Origin: Lacibacter sp. H407
GTDB lineage: Bacteria > Bacteroidota > Bacteroidia > Chitinophagales > Chitinophagaceae
Direction of reading: 5' to 3'
Length of the DNA stretch: 64,000 nucleotides
NCBI RefSeq assembly: GCF_037892605.1
Contig: NZ_JBBKTU010000001.1
Coordinates: forward strand, 2,666,001 to 2,730,000
Shown: piece after piece, positions 9,934 to 18,687 of the stretch
Numbering within the stretch: the first letter of the stretch is position 1
Layout: the number at the start of each line of letters is the position of its first letter
Notes under the pieces: generated by a model
The model's input: the letters and a program-made list of their open reading frames with translations, nothing else
The model's database searches: none
Told to the model about the DNA's origin: nothing
Program-made: the position numbers and the translations under genes

Positions 9934-10048
9934 ACCCTACAGAATCTAAGAAAATGAATCCATTTCTTCAGACGTTTCTTACTTATGAAAATTTAAGCAG
10001 TCAATTCCTTTTTGTAAAGACAGGTACAATGGAATGGTGTATGTGGCT

Positions 10049-10262
10049 CGTTCCGGAATATTCTGAAATAGTAAGAATTGTTTCGGAATGAGCAATTATC
10101 AAATTTATTTGTTTCTCTTTTTTTCGGAATATTCCGGAAAACTGCTATGCCAATTCTATGCATGTAGCGACGCTGTCGTAACAGTTACACTCTATTGTAA
10201 TCCGTCGGCCCGAGGTCTGGTGTAACCGACCCATGGAGCTAGGATATATAAATCCTGGGGTC
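10049..10262 (+). repeat. REP-2 palindrome-rich intergenic element, copy A
   Basis: Occupies most of the 9934-10442 gap between the T9SS cargo gene and the TonB receptor. It opens with TTCCGGAATATTCTG and contains a near-perfect palindrome centred between 10130 and 10131 (one mismatch in the arms). GCTATG, AATTCTATG and a TCTATTGTAA segment follow. A 32-base block ending at the palindrome (10111-10142) is identical to copy B. After the core, similarity to copy B resumes at 10220-10262, where both copies can be read as a short related peptide (RPMELGYINPG here). No gene is seen in the rest of this gap. Confidence 0.75.
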
Positions 10263-10442
10263 CGCTACCTGAGACTCCGGGCGACACAGGACAAACCGAT
10301 AAGTTAGATGTGTGTTCCAGGTTCCTGGTTTTACGTTTTAAGGCTGATTGATGATGCCTGCTTCATTCCGTATTGCGTAAACAGTTTTCCTCATTGTGTA
10401 AATGAATTGAGTGTTTATGATTGACATTTGCACCTGAAAAAA

Positions 10443-12701
10443 ATGCTTATGAACAGGATTCTATTAATTTTTTGGCTGGCAATAACAGCGATAGAAACAA
10501 GTGCTCAACAGGACTCAGTAAAAACAGACAGCAGTCGTCTCCATACAAAATACCTGGCAGATATAACAGTGGTAGGCCGTAACAGCCGGGCAGATGTGCA
10601 TTTCCTGCCTGAAATTGTTGGTGTAAATATCAATGCGGGTAAGAAGAACTCATTAATTGTAGTTGATAATGTGCAGGGAAATGTAGTTACCAACACCATG
10701 CGGCAGGTAGTAGCTAAAATTCCCGGTATACAAATTTGGGAAAGTGATGGAAGCGGCATTCAGATCGGTATTGCGGCAAGAGGATTGAGCCCTAACCGAA
10801 GCTGGGAGTTTAACACAAGACAAAACGGTTATGATATTGCTGCAGATCCTTACGGTTATCCGGAAGCATACTACAATCCGCAACTACAGGCAGTGCAACG
10901 GATTGAAATTATAAGAGGACATGGATCGCTGCAATACGGTCCGCAGTTCGGCGGCATGGTTAATTACATTTTACGAAATGGGAATGAGATCAATAAGCCG
11001 TTTGAATTTGAAACACAACAAACTATTGGCAGCAACGGCTTGTTTAATAGTTATAATGCTGTAGGTGGTGAAACAAAGAAGTATCACTACTATGGTTTTT
11101 TTGATCACCGAAATGCAGATGGATACAGGCAGAACAGCCGTTACTATAACAACTCCGGTTTTGGAACATTTACCTATCGTTTTAACGATAAGTTTTCGGT
11201 TACTGCTGAGTTGATGAGGAGTAACATGCGTAGCCAGCAACCCGGAGGTTTAACCGATGCGCAATTGAAACAAGACATGAAACAAAGTTTCAGAAGCCGT
11301 AACTGGTTTGACGTAACCTGGACAACTGCCGCACTCATCAGCAATTATAAATTCAGCGAAACATCACGTTTGAATGTAAAGTTATTTGCTGTACATGGCG
11401 ACAGGAACAGTGTGGGCTTTATGCCATCTGCAGGAATAATTGTAAACGATACCATCAACAAAACCACCAATCAATACAACACACGTAATCTGAATGAAGA
11501 TGATTACAGGAATTACGGTTTGGAAGTACGCTACCTCGGCGCCTACAAGCTTGGTAAAATGAACAACTCATTTTCATTGGGCGGGCGTTTATACAAAGGC
11601 ACAACACTCCGTTATGCAGCTGATGGAAAAGGAAGTACAGGATCAGATTATGATATGAGGGTGAGCGACGGTATCTGGACAAGAGATATTGATTTCAACA
11701 CGGTAAATGCAGCATTACATGCAGAAAACATTTTCAGAATTTCTGAAAAACTGATCGTTATTCCCGGGTTACGGTATGAATATATTACCGGACAAGCAAG
11801 TGGACGTAATGGTTTCAGTGCCGGTAACGAAGTGTTGTTACAGAATCAAAAGCGCAGCCGTGGATTTGTACTGGCTGGTGTAGGGGCAGAATATCATGTT
11901 ACATCAATGAGCGAACTCTATGCAAATATTACACAAGCTTACCGCCCTGTACAGTTTGCTGATTTAACAGCACCGCCCACAACCGATGAAGTAGACCAGG
12001 ATATAAAAGATGCGAAGGGTTATAATGCTGATTTAGGCTATCGTGGACGTTTTGGTTCCTATCTATTTTTTGACGTAAGTGCATTTTACCTGCAATACAA
12101 TAACCGAATCGGCACTATTGTTCAGCAACGTACCGATGGTAGTTTTTATAACTATCGCACCAATGTTGGTAACAGCACAAGCAAAGGAATTGAGGCTCTG
12201 CTGGAATTCAGCCCGGTAAAAGCAATTACAGAGAAATCAACATGGGGCGATATTAACCTGTTTGTTTCTTATGGTTTCACAGATGCCCGTTATGGAAATT
12301 TTAAAGTGATCACAAAAAACAGCAGCAACCAGTTGGTTGAAAGCAATCTGCAGAATAAGAAAGTGGAAAACGCACCGGAGCATATTGTACGAAGTGGTTT
12401 AACTTATTCGTTCAAAGGATTTTCCTTCACCACACAAGTAAGCTATGTAAGTGAAGCATTTGCAGATGCAAACAATACAGTTACAGCAACAGCAAATGCG
12501 CAAAACGGAATTATTCCTGCATATACTGTTACTGATTTAACGGCGTCGTATCGCTTCAATAAAAATCTAAACATCAAAGCAGGTATTAATAATCTTACGA
12601 ATGAAAAATATTTCACTCGCAGGGCGGGTGGTTATCCGGGACCGGGAGCATTGCCGGCAGATGGAAGGACATTCTTTATCAGTGTTGGAGCAAAATTCTA
12701 A
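10443..12701 (+). CDS. TonB-dependent outer-membrane receptor (FecA-like siderophore/iron type)
   Basis: Outer-membrane beta-barrel that takes up a bound ligand with TonB energy. About 752 residues. A signal peptide (MNRILLIFWLAITAIETSAQ) precedes a plug domain with the usual landmarks: VVGRNSR near the TonB-box region, KIPGIQIWESDGSG, IGIAARGLSPNRSWEF, VQRIEIIRGHGSLQYGPQFGG. The barrel ends in a terminal aromatic strand (FFISVGAKF). The spacing and the RPVQFADLTAPP segment are like Fe(III)-dicitrate or other iron receptors; there is no SusC-type N-terminal carboxypeptidase-regulatory domain and no SusD partner. I chose the ATG at 10443 because it follows an A-run; ATG 10449 and TTG 10428 are alternatives. 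It is a single-gene unit with its own terminator. Ligand not determined. Confidence 0.92.
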   Translation: MLMNRILLIFWLAITAIETSAQQDSVKTDSSRLHTKYLADITVVGRNSRADVHFLPEIVGVNINAGKKNSLIVVDNVQGNVVTNTMRQVVAKIPGIQIWESDGSGIQIGIAARGLSPNRSWEFNTRQNGYDIAADPYGYPEAYYNPQLQAVQRIEIIRGHGSLQYGPQFGGMVNYILRNGNEINKPFEFETQQTIGSNGLFNSYNAVGGETKKYHYYGFFDHRNADGYRQNSRYYNNSGFGTFTYRFNDKFSVTAELMRSNMRSQQPGGLTDAQLKQDMKQSFRSRNWFDVTWTTAALISNYKFSETSRLNVKLFAVHGDRNSVGFMPSAGIIVNDTINKTTNQYNTRNLNEDDYRNYGLEVRYLGAYKLGKMNNSFSLGGRLYKGTTLRYAADGKGSTGSDYDMRVSDGIWTRDIDFNTVNAALHAENIFRISEKLIVIPGLRYEYITGQASGRNGFSAGNEVLLQNQKRSRGFVLAGVGAEYHVTSMSELYANITQAYRPVQFADLTAPPTTDEVDQDIKDAKGYNADLGYRGRFGSYLFFDVSAFYLQYNNRIGTIVQQRTDGSFYNYRTNVGNSTSKGIEALLEFSPVKAITEKSTWGDINLFVSYGFTDARYGNFKVITKNSSNQLVESNLQNKKVENAPEHIVRSGLTYSFKGFSFTTQVSYVSEAFADANNTVTATANAQNGIIPAYTVTDLTASYRFNKNLNIKAGINNLTNEKYFTRRAGGYPGPGALPADGRTFFISVGAKF

Positions 12702-12719
12702 ACTGAAACAGATCATAAA

Positions 12720-12748
12720 AAACTTCACTTAAAAAGTGGAGTTTTTTT
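12720..12748 (+). terminator. Rho-independent terminator of the TonB receptor gene
   Basis: Stem AAACTTCACTT (12720-12730) pairs with AAGTGGAGTTT (12734-12744) with one G-T pair, a tight three-base loop and a T-run (12742-12748), 18 bases after the stop codon. Confidence 0.85.
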
Positions 12749-12754
12749 ATGCCA

Positions 12755-12798
12755 TTTTTTTACGGTGAGTCATGTGGAACCGACTCACCGAAAAAAAA
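12755..12798. repeat. Long inverted repeat with T- and A-tract flanks
   Basis: CGGTGAGTC (12763-12771) pairs perfectly with GACTCACCG (12782-12790). The T-tract before it and the A-tract after it extend the pairing by seven A-T pairs after one mismatch. It abuts REP-1 copy B. Because the T-tract is on the 5' side on either strand, it does not read as a normal terminator. Confidence 0.6.
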
Positions 12799-12926
12799 CG
12801 TCTACCGCAGGGGACCTTTCGTCATACAGCGTTTAAGTGTTGTTACGCCACGTCCCTTTCAGTAGACGTGGCTACGAAATAAAGAAGCCGACAGTCATTA
12901 CGTTCCGCTTGTGATTATAGCAGCGG
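12798..12926 (+). repeat. REP-1 interspersed hairpin element, copy B
   Basis: Outer arms ACGTCTAC (12798-12805) and GTAGACGT (12862-12869) pair perfectly; inner arms AGGGGAC (12809-12815) and GTCCCTT (12852-12858) pair with one wobble. Compared with copy A, two pairs of the outer stem have changed on both sides (T-A to C-G, C-G to A-T), so pairing is kept. The 3' part (12898-12926) overlaps the last codons of the reverse-strand PQQ-like gene. Confidence 0.88.
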
Positions 12927-13245
12927 TTACAGCGGCCTGTGTTGCAGCTGCCGCAGCAGCAACCGGTTCGTTTGCAACGCCTGCCATACTAATAAAGTTG
13001 TAACCCCATCCTTTCAGTTCGTTTACCCATACCAGTGAGCCATCTTTTGCACGTAAGCAAAACAAGATACCAGAGGAGGCTATAAAGAGTTTATCGCCTT
13101 CAGCAGAAATTTGTCCGTAGTTATAGCCATTGCTGTTAGCAAGGTATTCTTTCAGTTTAATTTCCCAACTGATGGCCCCATCTTTTTTATTGACAGCAGC
13201 TACTCTTCCTTTCGACAGAATGTACAGATGATTGACAGGCTTCAT
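12898..13245 (-). CDS. Small PQQ-like (BamB-type) beta-propeller repeat protein
   Basis: A 115-residue protein with no signal peptide. It carries about two PQQ-like propeller blades: ILSKGRVAAVNKKDGAISWEIKL (residues about 9-31), and KLFIASSGILFCLRAKDGSLVWVNEL (about 52-77), each with the AVN/CLR-x-KDG-x-x-W blade motif. A full propeller needs six to eight blades, so this would have to oligomerise or act as a partner fragment. The C-terminus is alanine-rich (EPVAAAAAATQAAVTAAI) and its last codons lie within the REP-1 element. A relic of the same C-terminus is seen at REP-1 copy A. It lies alone between REP-1 and REP-2 copies on the opposite strand to its neighbours. The coding assignment is good; the function is unknown. 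Confidence 0.7.
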   Translation of the reverse strand: MKPVNHLYILSKGRVAAVNKKDGAISWEIKLKEYLANSNGYNYGQISAEGDKLFIASSGILFCLRAKDGSLVWVNELKGWGYNFISMAGVANEPVAAAAAATQAAVTAAIITSGT

Positions 13246-13333
13246 GTTTTTTTGATAAAAATAGGAAATGCGGATGAAGGGAAGTGAAGGAGGGAGGCTC
13301 GCCTGCGAAAGAAGAAACGTTCTGCAAAAATAA

Positions 13334-13573
13334 TATTCCGGAATAGTCCGAAATTATTTGAAAAGTTACGGAATAGGATAGTATTCGTTTTACACGTTTC
13401 TCTTTTTTTCGGAATATTCCGGAAAACAGCTATGTGAATTCTATGAATATAATAGCGTCTTATTAATAGTTACATTCTATTGTAATATAATCCGGATTAT
13501 TTCGGAAATTTTTCCGTTCACTTGAAGTGACGTTTAGCCGACCAGGGGAGTTATCCTATGTAAATCCAAGGTG
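13334..13573 (+). repeat. REP-2 palindrome-rich intergenic element, copy B
   Basis: Contains the palindrome centred between 13415 and 13416 (about 13405-13426), a TTACA / TGTAA hairpin (13470-13474 with 13481-13485, loop TTCTAT) and a perfect 14-base palindrome ATAATCCGGATTAT (13487-13500). A CGGAAATTTTTCCG inverted repeat follows at 13503-13516. The tail at 13527-13573 matches the tail of copy A and can be read as a short peptide RPGELSYVNPR, similar to RPMELGYINPG in copy A. Confidence 0.78.
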
Positions 13574-13669
13574 CCATTATTTGAAATCTGATTTGTACAA
13601 GAAAGATTGTAGTATTGATCCGATTATTGGAGAGAAGATTAATAAAGTTCACTTTGATCGAATAGTCCT

Positions 13670-13801
13670 AACAATGAATTATCGGCTGCTTTCGATAATC
13701 TTCCCCATCCTGATACATTAGTAGAACAGATCGTTGAAAATTTAGAAGCCGGGTTGGAACGTTTTAAAGCGATTATTGCGAGTTTGAATAGTAAAGGATA
13801 A
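13670..13801 (+). pseudogene. Remnant of a type I restriction-modification methylase (HsdM) C-terminus
   Basis: A frame ending at a TAA (13799-13801) reads NNELSAAFDNLPHPDTLVEQ followed by IVENLEAGLERFKAIIASLN. The segment LPHPDTLVEQIVENLEAGLE is like the extreme C-terminal helix of N-6 adenine methylases of type I systems. There is no start codon and a stop lies just upstream in this frame (13655-13657), so only about 43 residues remain. No other hsd gene is recognisable nearby. The rest of the 13246-14033 gap, apart from REP-2 copy B, shows no gene. The identification is by eye from a short segment and could be wrong. Confidence 0.5.
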
Positions 13802-14033
13802 TTCTGATTTTCTTCATTCGCATTATCACAACAGGTACATGAAAATAATTGGCCAGAGCTTACAAATCCTATCTGATTTTCGGATTAAGGAATGTTATAT
13901 AAGCTTTCTCATTGAATGATTTTTGTTTCGATTGTTGATCGTTATCGATATCAAAGAAAATCAGTTGTTTCTGTTGCTGGGCTTTGTAATTTTTTTCCTA
14001 TAATTTACTGTAAAGCGACTTGTAATGTCTGAG

Positions 14034-15242
14034 TTATTTATGATTGCTTGTATCACTTAATATTAACTTATCATCCGGTGTTCTCAGGAGAATGCTTTTT
14101 TCATCAAGAAGACGTTTAAGTTTTTGATCCGTCATTTCATCAAGCAACTGGTTTTTTAATTGGAATATCCGTGTATCATTATCACTTTTGTGCCAATTCA
14201 CAATTTTGCATTTGCAGCTTGCATTTTCTAAGGTGTTCAACACTTCTTCAACCTTGCCACCCCGGCCTTGTTTGACATACACTTCCCTGATCCCAATAAT
14301 ATTATTTTTTTCAGCCACGTCAAAACTCCACGATGCTGATATCACATTTTTATATTGACCTGAATCATTCAGTTTCATCAATGAATGACGGGGTGATTCA
14401 ATTTTTCCTTCTTTGTTTCTGATGTAAGAATGAATTGATACAAGCCAAGGCGATTCAAATTGTATGTAACCATCATGAACAAAACTGGCGCCATAGCGGG
14501 TAAATAAAAAATAGCCGTCTTTGTATTTTATGTCCATGATGTTCGGCACTACCAAATGGTATCGGTTAGGGTCAGTTGATCTTGCTTGTGGCGAGCCCGT
14601 ATAGCAAAGCCAGATTCCTTCTAGGCTGTCAATTTCAGCTTGGGTCACTTTATACGGCAAAATTTTTAAATCATGACTGATTGTTACTACCTGATTCCGG
14701 GATGTTCTCCATTGAAAAGTTGAGTAAATCAATGCAGCGGTCAGCAAAATAATAATAAGTAGCAAGAAGGTTTTACCGGGTATGTTTTTTTTGGGACTGA
14801 GGATTTCTGACGATTCATTTACTTCAGTAACTGGGCTGTCAGTCTTTTCCTGCCAGATAAGATTTTCATCTACCGGATCAGCTTCAAAACCTTTTCTGCC
14901 TTTTCCATATAAATAAATATAACAGGCATCAATTAAAAAAGGACGTGGCTTGGAAACAATCTGGTTAAAGAACGCATCTTTTACCTGATTACCTGTAATG
15001 TCGTATTTGCGAAAAGGGTGTTCAAGTTTCCTTGGGTTTAAATCAATTTCATAACGATCATGAATTAAGGTTTCACTTGTATAAGGAAGTTGATTGCTGA
15101 TTTCACTTAAAACCCTTGCAATCGGCTCATAGTTTTTCCGGTTTGAGTTCTTACTGATTACTTCGCCTGATTCCTTTTCAAACTTTTCTATGACTTTGGA
15201 AAGCAGGTAAACGATTTCGGATTTGCCGCTTACAATTTTCAT
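14034..15242 (-). CDS. Single-pass membrane protein of unknown function
   Basis: I do not recognise this 402-residue protein. Residues 1-125 form a soluble, probably cytoplasmic domain (PIARVLSEISNQLPYTSETL, DITGNQVKDAFFNQIVSKPR). One transmembrane helix lies at about 157-177 (TFLLLIIILLTAALIYSTF). Residues 180-402 would be periplasmic: an IDSLEGIWLCYTGS start followed by alternating beta-strand-like segments (YKDGYFLFTRYGASFVHDG), reminiscent of a lipocalin-like barrel. There is no signal peptide, so the N-terminus should be inside. The gene is divergent from the SusC gene at 15420, with a 177-base gap between the two starts. The layout (inside domain, one helix, outside domain) resembles transmembrane signalling proteins such as anti-sigma factors, but no sigma-factor gene or known anti-sigma motif is visible. 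Confidence 0.75.
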   Translation of the reverse strand: MKIVSGKSEIVYLLSKVIEKFEKESGEVISKNSNRKNYEPIARVLSEISNQLPYTSETLIHDRYEIDLNPRKLEHPFRKYDITGNQVKDAFFNQIVSKPRPFLIDACYIYLYGKGRKGFEADPVDENLIWQEKTDSPVTEVNESSEILSPKKNIPGKTFLLLIIILLTAALIYSTFQWRTSRNQVVTISHDLKILPYKVTQAEIDSLEGIWLCYTGSPQARSTDPNRYHLVVPNIMDIKYKDGYFLFTRYGASFVHDGYIQFESPWLVSIHSYIRNKEGKIESPRHSLMKLNDSGQYKNVISASWSFDVAEKNNIIGIREVYVKQGRGGKVEEVLNTLENASCKCKIVNWHKSDNDTRIFQLKNQLLDEMTDQKLKRLLDEKSILLRTPDDKLILSDTSNHK

Positions 15243-15419
15243 AATTTTCTGAGGGCTAACCTGTTAAAAGATTCCAGAAATTATTTTCCGCTTTCCAGAA
15301 ACCCTGAATTAAAAATAGAATTTTTTCCCGAGACAGATAATTCATGTTCCATGGCTTGATGGTTTAATTTTCACATGCCAACTCTGTATTTAAATTTTAG
15401 ACTACCAAAACGAATTGCT

Positions 15420-18400
15420 ATGCCAAAATTCAGATTCTTACAGTTAAGAACGCTTTTGCTGTTATTTGCTCTGACGGGGTTTTCATCCCAATCTTTTAGT
15501 CAGGAAATAAAAATAACAGGCTCCGTTTTCGATGAGAACAACAACCCGATGAAAGGAGCAACAGTTTCCGTGAAGGATTCAAAAGTAGTTAGTTCCACCG
15601 ATGCCAAAGGAAACTTTAGCATTACGATTCCACAGGGGAAAAATATCCTTGTAATAAGCTTCGTAGGTTACGAAACGCAAGAATATACAGCGGGTATTGA
15701 AAGCAGTATTACCATTAAACTGGAGCCTTCCGCTACAACGCTCAATAATGTGGTTGTTACAGCACTTGGCTTTGAAACGAAAAAGGATAAACTGGGTTAT
15801 GCTACCAACAGGATCAGCGGTGAAGCAGTAAACAATTCAGGTGAATCCGGAATTATTCAGGCTTTGGCCGGTAAATCTTCAGGTGTAAGGATTTCACGTT
15901 CCAATGGTGATCCTGGAAGCGGTTCACAAATTTTGATTCGTGGTCAAAGTACAATCACCAGAAGTACCGACCCATTAATTGTTGTTGATGGAGTTCCCAT
16001 TAGTGGAGATGCAAGAGGCGAAACAGCCGGTGGACAGATTCAGCAACAAAGCAGGCTTAACGACATAAGCATGGATGACGTTGCCAATATACAGGTGCTA
16101 AAGGGAGCATCAGCCGCTGCACTTTGGGGTACCCGTGCAGCCAATGGTGTGATCGTAATTACTACTAAAAAAGGAAGCGGTGGAAATAAGCCCACGATCA
16201 ACTTTCGTTCAACTGTTTCATTCGATCAAGTGAGTGCTTTTTATGATCTGCAGACAACGTATGGTCAGGGGAATAATGGTGTTTGGGCAGCGAATGCCAT
16301 TCGTACATGGGGTGATAAAATAGCTAACAGAGCAGGAGGTGATGATATCCTGAACACAGCAGGAGCTTATTTTGTTGGGAACACCGGCAGAACTATTTAT
16401 CCTATCACTACTAAAAATTCTAAAGAAACTTTTGTTGACAAGAATTATAATGATGTTTTCAGAACAGGACATTTCTTAGATAATTCTATCAGCATCAGCG
16501 GTGGCGATAATAAATCTAATTATTTTGTAAGCCTTAGCGATCTCAACCAAAAAGGTGTGGCACGTGCAGGCAGTGATTACAGAAGAACAACCTTCCGGAT
16601 AAATGCCGGTCGTGAATTCAATAAATGGTTGAACTTTTCAAATAAAACTTCTTATACATTAACGAATTCAAACCGTTTACAGGGCGGTATCAATAATGCA
16701 GGGTTACTCATTGGTTTACTGCGCACACCGCCTGATTTTGATAACTCCGATTATATTGGACAATACTATTCAGCTCCCGGTGGTGCATTTATTCCAAACC
16801 GTCATCGTTCATACAGAAATGGATTGGGTTCATCAACTAACCCCGGTTTTAATAATCCATTGTGGGTAATACATCAATTACAAAACAGCACGCTTGTAAA
16901 CAGGTTTATCAATTCTGCTGAAATAAATATCAAACCTGTTAAATGGTTTACACTTACTACAAGAGCAGGGGTAGATTATTTCACCGATCAGCAGAGAAAT
17001 TATTTTCCCTATTTCACAGCAAACTGGAATGCCGGGCAATACAACCGTGAAGAATATTCAGAAACACAATTCAACCTTGATGTTATTGGAAGAGCAGAAC
17101 ATGATTTCACCAATAAATTTTCGGGTAACGTCCTGATAGGGTTTAATTATAATCATTTAAAAACAACCACTCTTGGAGGTCAATCACAGGATTTTATTCT
17201 GCGGGACGGCCCACAGGATCTTAATAATGCTACACCAACAAATATTTCAACTACTGACAGATACCTGAAACGTATTACCAATGCGGGATATAGCAGTATT
17301 GGATTTGCATGGGATGATCAATTGTTTGTAAACGCAACAGGCAGAATTGAAACAGCTTCAACATTTGGTGAGCTTGCAGCAAAAACATTTTTTTATCCTT
17401 CTTCAGATATCGCCTGGCAATTTACAAAAATCAAAGGCCTTGAATCTCTCAAATGGTTGTCATTCGGTAAACTGCGAGCTTCATTTGGTATAGTAGGTGT
17501 TCAGCCGGGATCCTATAATACAATGACAAATTTTACTGCAAGATCCTGGACAGATGGACTTGGTGGTGCTCTTGATCCTGCATTGTATGGAACCGGTTCT
17601 TATTTACAAAATGATGATAAAGGCAATCCTTATTTGAAACCGGAAAGAAAACAGGAAATAGAGTTTGGTACTGATTTACGTTTCTTTAATAATAAGGTTT
17701 CATTAGGTTTCACCGTGTACCAAAACGAAACCAAGGATGCGTTGATATCCGTTACACAATCGCCGGCTACTGGTTTTAATACGATCTATGCTAATGCAGG
17801 AACCATTGAAAACAAAGGAATAGAGCTTGACCTTGGCTATAATGTATTTCAGAAGAACAACTGGTCATTGGATGTAAATATGAACTGGACCCGTAACCGT
17901 AATCTTGTTACTTACCTTGCTAACACCGGCTCTATCGATTTAGGAGGTAGTAACGGTATTTCTTCAAGAGCAGTTGAAGGATATGCTTTGGGTGCTTTAT
18001 TCTCCAATAAATTTCAACGTGATAGTGGCGGTAAATTTATTCTTGATGCAAATGGATTTCCTGTACTGGATCCTGTTGCAGGAGTTATCGGTGATCCCAA
18101 TCCTGATTGGAGAGCTGCTTTTGGTTTTAACCTGAAGTATAAGATCGTTTATCTGAATGCACTCTTTGAACACTCACAAGGTGGAGATGTAGTGAATGGA
18201 ACTGAAGCGGTGTTACTTGATTACGGCACATCTGCTGCCACCGGTTTTGAAAGAACAAGTGATGTTGCTTTGCAAACATACAGGGGAACCACAATAGCAG
18301 CCGGCACAGCATTCAGAGGCAACATCCACAATTTTGGCGGCGGTAATGTTGCGCTTGATCAAAGCTGGTACACTGGTCCTGGTGGCTTTTTTGGAAATAT

Positions 18401-18668
18401 TGGTGAGCAATTCGTTGAAGATGCAACCTGGACAAGATTAAGAGAAGTAAATCTTGGTGTAAATCTTAAAAACAAATGGTTAAACAAAAAGATAGGCATC
18501 AATTCCATCGGATTTGAATTGAGTGGCAGAAATCTTTTATTGATCAGTAAGGTAAACGGGTATGATCCTGATGCAAACAATTCAGGTACCACTTCGGGAA
18601 GGGGAGTTGTCTATTTTGTAAATCCTCCTACCCGTTCATTCCTCGGTACAATCAAACTCAACTTCTAA
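15420..18668 (+). CDS. SusC/RagA-family TonB-linked outer-membrane transporter (dicarboxylate-ester locus)
   Basis: Outer-membrane importer that works with the SusD-like lipoprotein encoded 19 bases downstream. From the ATG at 15420 it has 1082 residues; an upstream in-frame ATG at 15375 would add 15 residues without a better signal sequence. Order of parts: signal peptide (to SFSQ), carboxypeptidase-regulatory-like domain (ITGSVFDENNNPMKGATVSV, residues about 30-105), plug with the family motifs GFETKKDKLGYA, LIVVDGVPISGD, IQVLKGASAAALWGTRAANGVI, then the barrel ending FLGTIKLNF. The neighbours are esterases, a dicarboxylate symporter and organic-acid enzymes rather than glycoside hydrolases, so the cargo is probably not an ordinary glycan. 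Cargo identity is inferred only from context. Confidence 0.94.
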   Translation: MPKFRFLQLRTLLLLFALTGFSSQSFSQEIKITGSVFDENNNPMKGATVSVKDSKVVSSTDAKGNFSITIPQGKNILVISFVGYETQEYTAGIESSITIKLEPSATTLNNVVVTALGFETKKDKLGYATNRISGEAVNNSGESGIIQALAGKSSGVRISRSNGDPGSGSQILIRGQSTITRSTDPLIVVDGVPISGDARGETAGGQIQQQSRLNDISMDDVANIQVLKGASAAALWGTRAANGVIVITTKKGSGGNKPTINFRSTVSFDQVSAFYDLQTTYGQGNNGVWAANAIRTWGDKIANRAGGDDILNTAGAYFVGNTGRTIYPITTKNSKETFVDKNYNDVFRTGHFLDNSISISGGDNKSNYFVSLSDLNQKGVARAGSDYRRTTFRINAGREFNKWLNFSNKTSYTLTNSNRLQGGINNAGLLIGLLRTPPDFDNSDYIGQYYSAPGGAFIPNRHRSYRNGLGSSTNPGFNNPLWVIHQLQNSTLVNRFINSAEINIKPVKWFTLTTRAGVDYFTDQQRNYFPYFTANWNAGQYNREEYSETQFNLDVIGRAEHDFTNKFSGNVLIGFNYNHLKTTTLGGQSQDFILRDGPQDLNNATPTNISTTDRYLKRITNAGYSSIGFAWDDQLFVNATGRIETASTFGELAAKTFFYPSSDIAWQFTKIKGLESLKWLSFGKLRASFGIVGVQPGSYNTMTNFTARSWTDGLGGALDPALYGTGSYLQNDDKGNPYLKPERKQEIEFGTDLRFFNNKVSLGFTVYQNETKDALISVTQSPATGFNTIYANAGTIENKGIELDLGYNVFQKNNWSLDVNMNWTRNRNLVTYLANTGSIDLGGSNGISSRAVEGYALGALFSNKFQRDSGGKFILDANGFPVLDPVAGVIGDPNPDWRAAFGFNLKYKIVYLNALFEHSQGGDVVNGTEAVLLDYGTSAATGFERTSDVALQTYRGTTIAAGTAFRGNIHNFGGGNVALDQSWYTGPGGFFGNIGEQFVEDATWTRLREVNLGVNLKNKWLNKKIGINSIGFELSGRNLLLISKVNGYDPDANNSGTTSGRGVVYFVNPPTRSFLGTIKLNF

Positions 18669-18687
18669 CAAATCCAAATTAATTAGT

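Noticed and set aside
10203-10330. Possible riboswitch upstream of the TonB receptor (contains CTGAGA and G/C-rich hairpins)
   Set aside because: The remaining TPP, cobalamin and SAM consensus parts are missing, and the stretch is better explained as the tail of REP-2 copy A.
12755-12798. Second terminator after the TonB receptor
   Set aside because: The inverted repeat has its T-tract on the 5' side on both strands, so it lacks the U-run needed after the stem; a proper terminator lies at 12720-12748.
13527-13721. 64-codon open frame starting in the REP-2 tail
   Set aside because: It starts within a repeat and overlaps the hsdM remnant in another frame; no signal, domain or conserved full-length form is visible. 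Only the short RPGELSYVNP part is of interest.
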